Under the pieces are notes generated by a model. It saw only the letters and a list, made by a program, of their open reading frames with translations. It ran no database searches and was not told where the DNA came from. A stretch of DNA of 64,000 nt from Leptodactylus fallax. Taxonomy: Eukaryota; Chordata; Amphibia; Anura; Leptodactylidae. Below are positions 1 through 10,385 of this stretch, piece after piece (position 1 is the stretch's first letter; every line of letters starts with the position of its first letter). The stretch spans positions 868,001 through 932,000 of the forward strand of contig CAMRHE010000054.1 of NCBI GenBank assembly GCA_947044405.1, in the 5' to 3' direction. The position numbers were made by a program, and so were the translations under genes.

Positions 1-86
1 GATATTTGCATTTGCAAATTGTGCTGTGAAATACACCCCTTACATATTTATGCAAATGAGAAAAAAAATAAAAGCATACTTGACCA

Positions 87-309
87 AGAGTGTGCAAAGC
101 AGTAATCAATGCAAAAGGTGGCTACTTTGAAGAACCTAGAATATAAGACATATTTTCAGTTGTTTCACTCTTTTTTGTTAAGTATATAATTCCACATGTG
201 TTAATTCATAGTTTTGATGCCTTAAGTGTAAATCTACAATTTTTACAGTCATGAAAATACAGAAAACTCTTGGAATGAGAAGGTGTGTCCAAACTTTTGG
301 TCTGTACTG
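87..309. mobile_element. Tc1 family F1, terminal fragment
   Basis: This is one end of a Tc1/mariner element, ending GGTCTGTACTG followed by the TA target (310-311). It matches the right end of the complete copy at 46512-48288, including the last codons of the transposase (AVI.AKGG.FEEPRI followed by TAA near 147). The similarity begins abruptly near 87. In this family both ends carry the same ~270-bp inverted repeat, so the fragment could be either end of an element. Confidence 0.9.
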
Positions 310-319
310 TATCTACAAA

Positions 320-545
320 TAAATTTCTAAGGTGAGAGTGGCAGCGGGTTTACTTCTCCGTCAACAGCTGGACCGTGACGTCTAGAGATCAATAGATTTT
401 GTCTCAGGTTGCTCAGAGACTATGAAGAATATCCCGCGCTCTTGGGAAATGACCCCCGGTCACAAAGATAGATAATAGAATTCGCTTTCATTGTTTAAGA
501 TGGCACAACGCATTTCGGAGTTAACGCTCCTTTATCAAGTGCATG
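320..545 (-). mobile_element. Penelope-like element, terminal (pLTR-like) region
   Basis: Read on the minus strand, the segment holds a short core, CTTGATAAAGGAG, a loop, and CTCCGAAATGCGTTG. It is followed by moderately GC-rich sequence with little coding potential. The same layout (TTGANAA, stem, GAAA, CGTTG-like) occurs at the 3' end of the Penelope-like element at 49.3-52.8 kb and at 43.38 kb. No reverse transcriptase is left. The assignment rests on this motif and on general familiarity with amphibian Penelope ends; the borders are approximate. Confidence 0.5.
506..539 (-). other. Hammerhead-like core motif 1
   Basis: On the minus strand the order is UUGAUAA, one unpaired A, a 4-bp stem (GGAG/CUCC) with a six-base loop, then GAAA. 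A hammerhead ribozyme core is CUGANGA, stem II, GAAA. The C at position 3 and G at position 8, which pair in the active fold, are both changed here to U and A, which could still pair. I cannot place stem III or a cleavage site, so activity is doubtful. Confidence 0.4.
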
Positions 546-1028
546 TAGCAACTATTAAAATAATATGACATAATACATGATGTCAGAAACAAATAAAATG
601 AAAAATGCACAACAATAAAAAATACAAACAAATAAGACTATGTAAGTGAACAGAATACTAATGATCTCAATGTCAGTCAATAGGATCTATATAAACATAT
701 AAAAATTCACAGGTAAGCTTAAAATTGAATGTGAGAATTAGACATAGGAATTGAATATAGAGTTAGCTTGTTGGTATATTAGTTAAGTGGCTCATAGTGG
801 AAAGGTAAGTGACAGAGTTATAATATTAAATAAAAAAATATTACTAATCAATAAATTAGTGTTAAATGTTCAACTTTCTAATGGGGAATCTACCCGCTGA
901 GTTTTGTGTACTGGCCTAAGCAGTCATTTGCGGCAAGGACTTCCACCAGATGCTGGACTGGACAGCAATGGGGGACACTGGAGTGCTGGGGACAGGTGAG
1001 TATTTTTTTTTTTGTTTTGTTTTTAATG
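546..1028. other. AT-rich stretch, nothing recognised
   Basis: Between the Penelope-like end and the LINE fragment the sequence is AT-rich with many A runs. I see no open frame of note, no inverted repeat and no known repeat. A short T-run near 1010 directly precedes the LINE fragment. Confidence 0.5.
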
Positions 1029-1209
1029 GTGCTAAACTTACCCCAGTCCCATGGGTCTGCTGCCTTGGGATAACCTTAGACTCTGACCTATCCTTCAAGC
1101 CGCACATTCAAACCCTCAACACCTCCTGCTGCCTGCAACTCAAGAACATCCATCGAATCCGCTCCTTCTTCACCCCTGAAACTACAATGATGCTAGTCCA
1201 CACCCTCAG
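1029..1209 (+). pseudogene. L2/CR1-type LINE reverse transcriptase, fragment
   Basis: The open frame reads [20 protein letters not shown] and then HIQTLNTS...LQLKNIHRIRSFFTPE...LVHTLR. This is the stretch just after the RT palm in L2/CR1-type elements, where family members carry G-TLDS-LSF--HI. The same stretch, nearly identical, is encoded on the minus strand at 55517-55660 inside a longer copy, so both derive from one family. The fragment is cut off on both sides: the catalytic YADD lies upstream and is missing, and the LDYCN motif that should follow LVHAL is absent after 1209. It is a dead scrap about 60 codons long. Confidence 0.85.
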
Positions 1210-2765
1210 ACTAGAGACTAGAATCAAACAGACAAAGGTGTGAAGTCCCCAAGGTTTTAGGACTTGTCTAAATTCTGCAGCAACAGGGAGGATGCCTGTT
1301 TAAATTTTAGAGAAATTTGCAAGTTTCAAACTATGCTCTAGGAGATAGCAACTATCTATTATCTTAGGACCAAAAAATAACATGACCTTTACTAAAGATG
1401 AAACATATTTCATTTTAGAACACTTCCATAAATTTTATAGATGCATCAAAATCCAAATGAAGTTGCTGACCAGATGGTATAGAGCACTTGACTTCTTGAA
1501 TGTGCTAAATTTAGTTCTTTTTGACAAATGCTGGCATTGCAATCTATATAAAAGCAATATCACTCACATTTCATGGGGTTGCCCAAACATACATCTGTTC
1601 TGAAATTAAATACTGTAGCTAGACTTGCAGGAAAAATATTAACAAATAAGTTCATTTTTCTACTTCTGTTATATATGTTTGACTGACTTAAGGTTACGTC
1701 CAAAAGAATTGTGAAGTGATATTCTACTTCTTGCTTAGCACAATGAGGAGCTGCTCAGGAATTTCATCTTAGCTCCATTACTGCCATGTAGATATGTTAC
1801 TGTCATGTGTACAGTGCCTGGGAGAAGTTGTAGAGATCACAGTGGTCTGACCATCTCTGATAAGTTATTATGTATTCTAGCAATATACCATACATTTTAT
1901 TGATTGTAACTTCAATGTCATATCATTTTGAATTTCACATCTGTAAAACAATGTATTAAATAATAAATAATAAGAAACGATGAAAAAACAATTTTGATTA
2001 CTTTAGATTTGTAAATAAATCACAAAATTGTTCTTGATATGTTTTAGTTAACGTTTTATTTAAATATTACTTTGCCTTTTTTATTTTTTTGGATTTATAT
2101 TTTGGAGTAAGTCTTTAATGTGACTTGAACATACAAATTCATATACAGGTCATAAAGTTACAATCTAAAATGACTATTTAAACAGGAGCTGAAATAATAT
2201 GTAAGTCGGTCCCTATAGAAAATGATCACCTACTATTCTTTTTACTATTTTACTTTCTCAGACCTTGTACTTTGGCCATTTTTAGCTCATCTGTATAAGG
2301 GTAAAACTTTGATCTGTAACTATAGCTTAACCACAGTGGCTCCAGGGATGTACTCTGATAAATACCTCCAATATACCTCCTACATACTTCTCCTAGTTAC
2401 CCTAACAAATGTTGGAAATGTCAGTAGGAAACTGACTCCTACATACATATGGTGGTATACTTGTCACATAGTTGAACCTTTCTGGAGAAAAATTGTGACT
2501 ACAATAAATAAATAAGATCTGTACAAAGCTGCTTCATTTACTCCAATAAACTCTGGATCTAAAAATAGATAAGTTGTTTATACACCTCTTTCTGGCAGCA
2601 TACATTACCTTACCTAAGTATTGGAAAATTCTCTGACTGAACCTCAAAGTGGATTTTAAAAGTTGACTAGGACCAACTGTAAATTTGAAATGGTGGGCTA
2701 ATTATTGAACAGGACTGTATCTGAGATAGCCAAAAGTGCAGAACCATGGCAACAAAATTACTCAA
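1210..2765. other. AT-rich interval, no gene or repeat recognised
   Basis: Open frames here (the longest about 97 codons, near 2222-2515) have no recognisable motif, no splice-site context and ordinary AT-rich codon content. I treat them as chance. I see no inverted or tandem repeat longer than a few bases. Confidence 0.5.
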
Positions 2766-2770
2766 ACCTT

Positions 2771-2940
2771 ATAGATTGTAAGATCTTGCGAGCAGGGCCC
2801 TCAGTCCCACTGTGTGAATTGACTATTACTCTGTAATGTATTTTTTTGTCTGTACTTGAACCCTACAATTTGTAAAGTGCTGCAAAATAAGTTGGTGCTC
2901 TATAAATAAAATTTATTATCATTATTATTATTACTATTAA
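2771..2940 (+). mobile_element. L2-type LINE 3' tail
   Basis: The sequence starts AGATTGTAAGATCTTGCGAG, continues with GCAGGGCCCTCAGTCCCACTG, and ends GGTGCTCTATAAATAAA followed by an ATT-rich microsatellite. This is the typical 3' UTR of L2/CR1-like LINEs in frogs, and it matches in order the tails at 43906-44073 and, reversed, at 54793-54970. Nothing upstream is coding, so it is either a strongly 5'-truncated insertion or a short non-autonomous derivative. Confidence 0.8.
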
Positions 2941-2945
2941 CAAAC

Positions 2946-4157
2946 CTAATCCACTTGGTAAAGGTACTTGAGTCTTTTCCACTTCACCCCACTCCCTGCC
3001 CCCCCCCAAACATCACATCACCTTTTATCCATCTACCCCTCATCAGCTAGGGTTTATTTAATATATTATTTGTGTTGTTCAACTGTCTAAAGAGGTAGTT
3101 CCACAGGTTAAGTGCACAGAAGCAGCACTCCAGAGGAGAATTTCTGCTATCAAGCCAACCATTCAGGAGTGAGGATGGACTTTAATTAGCGAACTTGATG
3201 AACTTGCTTTTTGTCTCACTTCTACTTTATTGTAGATTGCTGGCGCTAACTGTGCTTTTTGTTTATTGACTTGCACTTTGCTCTATATGCCAATATTACT
3301 GGAACTATCAATATGCTCATTGTTTCTTTGCATAATGCCTTCTCTTATAAAAATCAATAAAAACACATTTTAAAAGAAAAGAAGCGAATGCCTATCTCCT
3401 TATCCAACTTTTCAAAGAGTAACACATTTCATAAATACCTCCAACAACGTGATCCTGCTCTTATTAATTTTTGAAAAATTATTTACTGGTCAGTTAGCAA
3501 AATTAAGAAAGTTTCTGCAATGAAAGTATTTTTATTTAATATTTAAATACAATTCTAATTTATTTGAAAGATATCATATCATCCACTATTGTGTCTAAAT
3601 TTAATTAAGAGAAATATATTTAAAAAATCTGCAACCCAGAACAAGATAACTAACATATTTTATATGTATTGGTGGTGTTACAAATTAACAACAAAAATAC
3701 ACAGTAAAGTGTGTAATTATTACTACATTATTGACCATTATGCAAAATATATTAAGGTCAAAGAAAACTACTTTGTGTTCTGCCTTTTTGTAATGGGCAA
3801 TTTAGCTTCAATTTTCTTCTTAGTTTTGAAAAAGGCCAAAATTGTTAATATTGGTAGGTGGCTGAAAAAAGATTTTTTTTTTTTCCTTGTCATCTAGTTC
3901 TTAAATATCATTAGGAGGTTCTGAAAAGGCTTATGTTGTTGCAGGTAAAATTTTCTAACATTAAAGTACTACTGTGAAAGCATAACATAATACATAATTC
4001 GGAAATCTTAGCATTTATTTACATAAATGTATTTTTTCTAAACCCATAAATAGGTTAATCTCATTTTAACATTAAAAATAAAGTGATTTGTAATTTTTTA
4101 TTTTCAGACAAGTAGCTAAACCACTTGACCACTAACTAATATAAAGTAGATACAGAT
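2946..4157. other. AT-rich interval, nothing recognised
   Basis: It includes a short C-run (about 2998-3008) and AT-rich sequence. The open frame at 3589-3897 has no domain or motif I recognise and is probably chance. Confidence 0.45.
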
Positions 4158-4503
4158 TTAAAGGGTTTGTCCAACAGCCAACCCGAGATAGATCAGGGGT
4201 GCCTTTGGTCCCAGTACACAGTGCAGTGCACAGTGCACAGATCCAGAAGCAGATAGCTGTGTATCCTGTATAGAGGCTGGGCAGCAATACTGCAGCTCTG
4301 CTCCCAATGATGTTAATAGGAACTGTGATGCAGTAATGCCACCCAACCACTATACTGAGCTATCTGCTTCTGGCTTTCTGTACTGTATTGTACAGGGACC
4401 TTATGAACTGTCGAACATCTGACCCATGCAGGGCTGTGATCAGATATTTTTGGCCTATAGTAGCCTATAATAGGCCATAAAAAAATTTGGACAACCTAAT
4501 TAA
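4158..4503. mobile_element. T2-like MITE (TTAA-flanked)
   Basis: The left end is TTAAAGGGTTTGTCCAA (TTAA at 4158-4161). The right end is TTTGGACAACCTAATTAA, the inverse of the left with some decay. TTAA targets and TTAAAGG ends are the mark of the Kolobok-type T2 MITEs of frogs. Inside is a second inverted repeat: CCAGAAGCAGATAGCT near 4242-4257, returning as AGCTATCTGCTTCTGG near 4356-4371. There is no coding capacity. Confidence 0.6.
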
Positions 4504-4850
4504 ATCTCAAGTATAATACACATGGACATATTATGGATCTATAAAATGATACCCATGAAAATCTAGAGAACCATATTATACTTTCATCTCATATGCCAAT
4601 CATATACAGGTTTTTCCCATACATTTCATGCACAATCTATGGTAAAAATGGGGAATATGGGGAATGCAGTGATATATGCAATCACTATACAGTGACACAG
4701 AATGCCTAGCACTGCTAATGGGAATAGGAAATCTGTTTGCTAATATAGAGGTTCTTTGTGCCTAGGGTCTCAAAGATTTCTTTAGTCACTGTAAGACATT
4801 AAAGATTGTTTGAAAAACACTTCCAATAATTTTCATTTAATTCCATTATA
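4504..4850. other. Spacer between MITE and Tc1 F2, nothing recognised
   Basis: AT-rich sequence without a recognisable repeat or open frame. It ends in the TA that serves as the target of the Tc1 insertion at 4853. Confidence 0.5.
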
Positions 4851-4852
4851 TA

Positions 4853-6451
4853 CAGTAGGGAAAAAAAGTATTTAGTCAGCCACCAATTGTGCAAGTTCTC
4901 CCACTTAAAAAGATGAGAGAGGCCTGTAATTGTCATCATAGGTAGACCTCAACTATGAGAGACAAAATGAGAAAACAAATCCAGAAAATCACATTGTCTG
5001 ATTTTTAAAGAATTTATTTGCAAATTATGGTGGAAAATAAGTATTTGGTCAATAACATAAGTTCATCTCAATACTTTGTTATATATCCTTTGTTGGCAAT
5101 GACAGGTCAAAAGTTTTCTGTAAGTCTTCACAAGGTTGGCACACACTGTTGCTGGTAAGTTGGCCCACTCCTCCATGCAGATATCCTCTACAGCAGTGAT
5201 GTTTTGGGGCTGTCGCTGGGCAACACTGACTTTCAACTCCCTCTAAAAGTTTTCTATGGGGTTGAGATCTGGAGACTGGCTAGGCCACTCCAGGACCTTG
5301 AAATGCTTCTTACGAAGCCACTCCTTTGTTGCCCTGGTGGTGTGCTTGGGATCATTGTCATGTTGAAAGACCCTGCCACGTTTCATTTTCAATGCCCTTG
5401 CTGATGGAAGGAGGTTTGCACTCAAAATCTCACCATACATGGCCCCATTCATTCTTTCATGTACACGGATCAGTCGTTCTGGTCCCTTTGCAGATAAACA
5501 GCCCCAAAGCATGATGTTGCCACCCCCTGCTTCACAGTAGGTATGGTGTTCTTTGAATGCAACTCAGCATTCACTCTCCTCCAAACACGACGAGTTGTGT
5601 TTCTACCAAACAGTTCTACTTTGGTTTCATCTGACCATATGACATTTTCCCAATACTCTTCTGGAACATCCAAATGCTCTCTAGCAAACTTCAGACAGTG
5701 CCGGATATGTACTGGCTTAAGCAGGGGGACACGTCTGGCACTGCAGGATCTGAGTCCCTGGTGGCATAGTGTGTTACTGACGGTAGCCTTTGTTACGTTA
5801 GTCCCAGCTTTCTGCAGTTCATTCACTAGGTCCACCAGTGTGGTTCTGGGATTTTTGCTCACCATTCTTGTGATCATTTTGACCCCACAGGGTGAGATCT
5901 TGCGTGGAGCCCCTGATCGAGGGAGATTATCAGTGGTCTTGTATGTCTTCCATTTTCTAATTATTGCTCCCACAGTTGATTTCTTCACACCAAGCTGCTT
6001 GCCTATTGCAGATTCAGTCTTCCCAGCCTGGTGCAGGTCTACAATTTTGTTTCTGGTGTCCGTCCACAGCTCTTTGGTCTTCACCATAGTGGAGTTTGGA
6101 GTGTGACTGTTTGAGGTTGTGGACAGGTGTCTTTTATACTGATAACAATTTCAAACAGGTGCCATTACTACAGGTAATGAGTGGAGGACAGAGGAGCCTC
6201 TTAAAGAAGAAGTTACAGGTCTGTGAGAGCCAGAAATCTTGCTTGTTTGTAGGTGACCAAATACTTATTTTCCATCATAATTTGCAAATAAATTCTTAAA
6301 AATCAGACAATGTAATTTTCTAGATATGTTTTCTCATTTTGTCTCTCATAGTTGAGGGCTACCTATGATGACAATTACAGGCCTCTCTCATCTTTTTAAA
6401 TGGGAGAACTTGCACAATTGGTGGCTGACTAAATACTTTTTTCCCCCACTG
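4853..6451 (-). mobile_element. Tc1/mariner element, family F2, copy 1
   Basis: The element is complete at about 1.6 kb. It starts CAGTAGGGAAAAAAAGTATT and ends TACTTTTTTCCCCCACTG, with a TA on each side (4851-4852 and 6452-6453). The terminal inverted repeats are about 200 bp long, and both contain the ACAAATACTTATTTTCCACC-type inner block. The transposase lies on the minus strand and carries a frameshift, a nonsense change and a small 3' deletion. A second copy of the same family is at 57241-58644. Confidence 0.95.
5068..6087 (-). pseudogene. Tc1 transposase, family F2, decayed
   Basis: The reading starts [20 protein letters not shown], an N-terminal helix-turn-helix DNA-binding domain (about residues 1-110) with an AT-hook-like GAPRKISP linker. 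The DDE nuclease domain follows: first Asp in [12 protein letters not shown], second in [11 protein letters not shown], and the Glu in SPDLNPIEN. Spacing between the last two is 34 residues (DD34E), as in Tc1. Decay: one base is missing in the IPTVK.GG stretch near 5529, which shifts the frame. The Trp codon after PIEN(F/L) is now TAG at 5243-5245. Two bases are lost near 5108 before the [15 protein letters not shown] end. The transposase would cut and paste the element at TA sites, but this copy cannot encode it. Confidence 0.95.
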
Positions 6452-6453
6452 TA

Positions 6454-7018
6454 ACATATCTAGCAAATTGATCATATACAATTTATATTTCACAAATCAT
6501 TATCTAACAGACCTGAGTTCAATTCCCCAAATAATGGAATTTCCCCAACTAAGGTCACCGCACAAAGGCCAAAAATTAGAAACCCAATAATATGCTACAG
6601 TAAATGCAAACAGCTAAAACATTTATCAGATTGATTTTAACCAACTGCAGTCTGAAAGAGTACATAAGTTGCATGCAACCTACTTTAAGTCAATCAGTAG
6701 AACTACAGAAAGTCTGTTTCTACCAAGTCCCTTACATTGTAGTGATATACTGGAAAAAGTATTAGATTTGTACATTTTCTGAATTATTACATGCCAGTCT
6801 ACTTGAAAATTTCCCACTGATGAATTTGTTTGTGACTTACATGTTTTTACTACTTACCATATTTAAAACTGAATGAAATCTTAACTAACATTTTGTACTG
6901 ACCTTATTAATTAACGTATATACATTATATTTTGTAATTTGAAGTACTTTTATAATTTTCTCATGATTGCGTGTTACTATCAATAACATACTGTTTATTT
7001 TCTAAAGTAGTATACTGT
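6454..7018. other. AT-rich interval, nothing recognised
   Basis: No repeat, inverted repeat or motif-bearing frame is visible. Confidence 0.45.
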
Positions 7019-7019
7019 G

Positions 7020-7590
7020 GCAGTGCGACTGCTGGAGTGGTATATTTATGCCACTAGAAGTACAATAAAAGTGCATATTTCACACCTGGAAAGCAGTCTT
7101 TGGAAAGTTGGGTGTTTCATTTGATCTGCAGAAAAGCGGGTTGTTAATGAGGATTAATTAGCAGCCAGGTGGAAGGGTTTTACAAGTAAGTTGTCAACCC
7201 TTCCCATAATGCTCCTTGTCGTTGGAGAAGACAAACTGTATGCCAGGGCCTATGGGAGCCAGAACCATGTGAGTAGGTATACACTATTATGGTTGTGGAG
7301 GTACTGGTACTCATAGTGGGAGACACTGAATTTGTAACCAGTAGCCAGATGTCTGAGGATTTATTTTGTAAGCTGACTGATATCAGTTTTGAATCCACTA
7401 TGTTGAAGTGTGAAGTTATTGGTTATTGCTGATGTGCCAACCATCATGACAAAGAGGTGGCAATCCCATGAGCTATAAAAACCCCCGAGTTGTCACAATA
7501 TTAATATGTTCCATATGTGACTTGTTTGTGCTCTCAAATGAAGGTGCTATGTGGTAAAGAAACTAATAAATGTGCACAAGAATTCTGTCA
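7020..7590 (+). other. Possible solo LTR or promoter-bearing repeat
   Basis: The stretch differs in texture from its AT-rich surroundings: more balanced bases, GAGCTATAAAAACCCCCGAG (a good TATA box, about 7476-7495) and an AATAAA at 7564-7569 about 80 bases downstream. It begins near TGTGGCAGTGCGACTGCTGG. TATA followed by AATAAA at that distance is what a U3-R segment of an LTR would show. I do not recognise the family and see no target duplication, primer-binding site or retroviral coding sequence nearby. Confidence 0.25.
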
Positions 7591-7798
7591 TACTCTGCAC
7601 CAAAAAACTGACACACATTCTAAACACTTCATTTTCTCTGTGTTCTAGACATTTTCTAATAGTTTGTGCACCTCGTATGACATGTGGATGGGGCTTGTTG
7701 AAAAGGGTATGTGGATTAATAAGGTGCAGTTTAAGACTGTCTAGTCTAACTTTGCACTGTCTAAAAGTAGGACAGTTTTAAATTATCTGCCCCAATAT

Positions 7799-8910
7799 CA
7801 GTGGTGTAAGTACTGTCGTAGCAGCCATAGCGGCTGCCACAGGGCCTGCAACCTTAGGGAGCCTGTGTAGGCCATGCTGTTATCTGCTGGAGTAATCCCA
7901 GCAGGTAACGGGCCCTATTTACTTACTGATCCCTGTTCCTGCTCTTCTGCCCTCCAGAATCTCATATCACATTGCTGGGGCCTCCTGGAGGGAAGAAGGA
8001 GAAGCAGAGGCAGCCTTGAGCAGGATCGATAAGTAAGGCCGTGGGCCTGCAGCAAGAGTATTTGTTGAGCGAGCCCCAACAAATACTGGTATTATTATAC
8101 TCTGGGGTCTTTTCAGACCCCCTAGTACAATAATCAGATGCCCATGGGAGGTGAGCGAACTTAAAAAACAGTGTTACTAACCTCTCACATGTGACTCCAT
8201 GCTCTCTTTGGCCTCTGTATTGCTATCACAGACGTCACGTGGGTCAGGCCGGCACCGCAACGCATTATGCTGGTGTAACACCTGTGACGTCATTGAAGAG
8301 GACCAAAACAGCAAGGAGTCACGGTGGAGCCTAGGAGAGGTGAGTATCACTGTTTTTTTATGTTTGTCACCTCACCTGGGCCTCTGATCATTGTATAATA
8401 GGGTATAATAGTTTGTGGGTGGTGTACCCCAAAATTGTTTGCAATATTTGCAGCTAACACCTTTGGGACTACTATGGGACATAATACTGTGTGAAGGGGC
8501 TACTATGGGACATAATACTCTGTGGAGGGGCCACTGTGAGACATTATACTGTATGGAGACTGCTATGGAACACTATACTGTGTGCAGGGGCCACTATGAG
8601 ACATAATACAGTGTGGAGGGGCCGCTTTGGAACATTATACTGTGTGAAGGGTCCGTTATATGACATTATACTGTATTAAGGGGCCACTATATAACATTAT
8701 ACTGTGTGCAGGGGCCACTATGGGACATCATATTGTGTGCAGGAGCCACTATGGGGCATAAAACTGTGAGGAGGAGCCGCTATGGGACATTTTACTGTGT
8801 GAAGGCCATTTAGGGACATTTTAATGTGTGTAAATGGGGCCTTATACTGTGTGGGGGCCAGGAAAGAGGGTGTTATGCCATGGGGAGGGCCCAAGTCAAA
8901 AGTTTGACTA
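7799..8910 (+). mobile_element. hAT-like non-autonomous element with minisatellite, copy I
   Basis: The left end is CAGTGGTGTAAGTACTGTCG, a decayed form of CAGGGGCGTAAA seen at 9386. The interior carries GGCTGCCACAGGGCC and a TAATACTGTGTG minisatellite, and near the end GGGCCCAAGTCAAAAGTTTG. Copies at 9386-10370 and 28526-29625 share all of these in the same order. The final TTACGCCACTG is missing, so the right end is truncated or decayed. No transposase is encoded. Confidence 0.7.
8463..8870 (+). repeat. ~31-bp minisatellite in hAT-like copy I
   Basis: About a dozen diverged units of the form GGGACATAATACTGTGTG plus GGGGCCACTAT. Several units vary in length by a base or two. Long open frames over this stretch arise only because the unit lacks stop codons in some frames. 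Confidence 0.85.
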
Positions 8911-9347
8911 ATAGGCTTGGAGACATAAATCTTCCAGGTGTGAGATGTTTCCTCACATGTTTGAGGATGTGAACATGCTCTAAGCAAAGAAGAAACACAA
9001 AGAAAGTTTGCACATTATGATTGTAAGGAAAAAGATGTGCTGGTGATTTTTTTTTTTTTTTGCAGCAACAAGTGACCTTAGATAGGAGTAGCCAATGTAA
9101 TAGTCAGCAAAGCATATCTTTCTTCTTGAAGACCAAACATGTACAAGCATTACTGTTAATGATTTCAATGGTCAGTATGAAATAAAATCATCTGGGTTGG
9201 TACTGCACATGAATTAAACACATGCTGACAGTTTTAACACATATTTCAGATGTTTGTCAGGGATCCCCCCTTCTAACAAAAAGTGATTATAAACCATTGA
9301 CAACCATTTGAAGAATGACCGGACTGCCATCATTCTAGGAATTACAG

Positions 9348-9348
<1 letters not shown>
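8911..9348. other. Interval between hAT-like copies, nothing recognised
   Basis: AT-rich, with one T-run near 9050. No gene-like or repeat structure is seen. Confidence 0.45.

Positions 9349-9385
<37 letters not shown>
9349..9385 (+). repeat. (GATA)n microsatellite, left part
   Basis: About nine GATA units run straight into the left end of the hAT-like element at 9386. The repeat resumes on the other side at 10371-10385, so one GATA tract has been split by the insertion. Confidence 0.95.
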
Positions 9386-9757
9386 CAGGGGCGTAAATAT
9401 TGGGGTAGCAGCGGTAGCGGCTGCCACAAGGCCCGGAACATTATGGGGCCCGGAGCCCTGTGGCAGTCGCTACAGCGAACCCCACAAACACTACTATCGT
9501 GAACGACGGGCCGCGGGAGATGAGTGAACATAAAAAACACTATAACTCACCTCTCCGCCGCTCCGCAGGCTTCGGGCCTGTTTGGTGACGTCCCAGACGT
9601 CAGCCGACGTCATTATGCGTCGCGAGGCCGGCCTGGATCACGCAAGATCCGGTCCAGCATTGCAGATGGCCGAAGTAGCGCACGGGAGTGCACCAGAGCG
9701 AGGACGAGGTAAGTAGCATTGTTTTTTATGTTTCTATCCTCCCCTGGGTCTCCGATC

Positions 9758-9795
9758 ATTATACTCTAGGGTCTGAAAAGACCCCAGAGTATAAT
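9758..9795 (+). repeat. Perfect hairpin inside hAT-like copy II
   Basis: ATTATACTCTAGGGTCT is followed by the loop GAAA and AGACCCCAGAGTATAAT. The arms are 17 bp with a single mismatch at most. Copy I has a decayed version near 8094-8135, and part of it survives in copy III near 29109-29140. Confidence 0.85.
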
Positions 9796-9811
9796 AATCG
9801 TTCATTGGTTG

Positions 9812-10262
9812 TCCACTATGGGGCAAACTACTGTGTGCAGAGGCCACTATTGGGCATAATACTGTGTGCAGGGGCCACTATGGGGAAAAATACTGTGTGC
9901 AGAGGCCACTACTGGGCATAATACTGTGTGCAGAGGCCACTATTGGGCATAATACAGTGTACAGGGGCCACTATGGGGCAAACTACTGGTGCAGGGGCCA
10001 CTATGGGGCATACTACTGTGTGCAGGGGCCATTATGGGGCATAATATTGTGTGCAGGGGCCACTATGCTGCATAATATTGTGTGCAGGGGCCACTATGGG
10101 GCATAATACTGTGTGCAGGGGCACTATGGGGCATAATACTGTGTGCAGGGTCCACTATAGGGCATACTACTGTGTGCAGGAGCCACTATGGGGCATAATA
10201 CTGTGTGCAGGGGCCACTATTGGACATAATACCATGTGCAGGGGCCACTATGGGGCATAATA
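9812..10262 (+). repeat. ~31-bp minisatellite in hAT-like copy II
   Basis: About 14 units, more uniform than in copy I: GGGGCATAATACTGTGTG plus CAGGGGCCACTAT. A few units have lost a base, which breaks the frame of the chance open frames over the array. Confidence 0.9.
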
Positions 10263-10385
10263 GCGTGCGCAGGAATGCGGTTTCTGTGGGGGGGTTGGGG
10301 GCAGCGGTTTGGGGGGGGCCCCATGTCAAATGTTCGCCTTGGGGCCCAGCCATTCCGTATTACGCCACTGGATAGATAGATAGAT

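Larger units (their letters stand above)
9386..10370 (+). mobile_element. hAT-like non-autonomous element with minisatellite, copy II
   Basis: The ends are CAGGGGCGTAAATATT and CCGTATTACGCCACTG, inverted repeats of about 12 bp. GATAGATA precedes and follows the element, which fits an 8-bp hAT-type target duplication, although the GATA tract makes this uninformative. From left to right it holds a GGCTGCCACAAGGCCCGG block, a GC-rich stretch (9440-9700), a perfect hairpin (9758-9795), the minisatellite, and a G-rich right arm. It contains no transposase; mobility would need an enzyme supplied from elsewhere. The superfamily call rests on end sequence and target length. Confidence 0.75.

Noticed and set aside
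5543..6106. 187-codon plus-strand frame
   Set aside because: It is the antisense shadow of the F2 transposase.
9688..10260. Long open frames with repeated residues (GIILCAGATMG-like) as a repetitive protein
   Set aside because: They are the ~31-bp minisatellite read through in frames that happen to lack stops; single-base length changes between units break the frame repeatedly.
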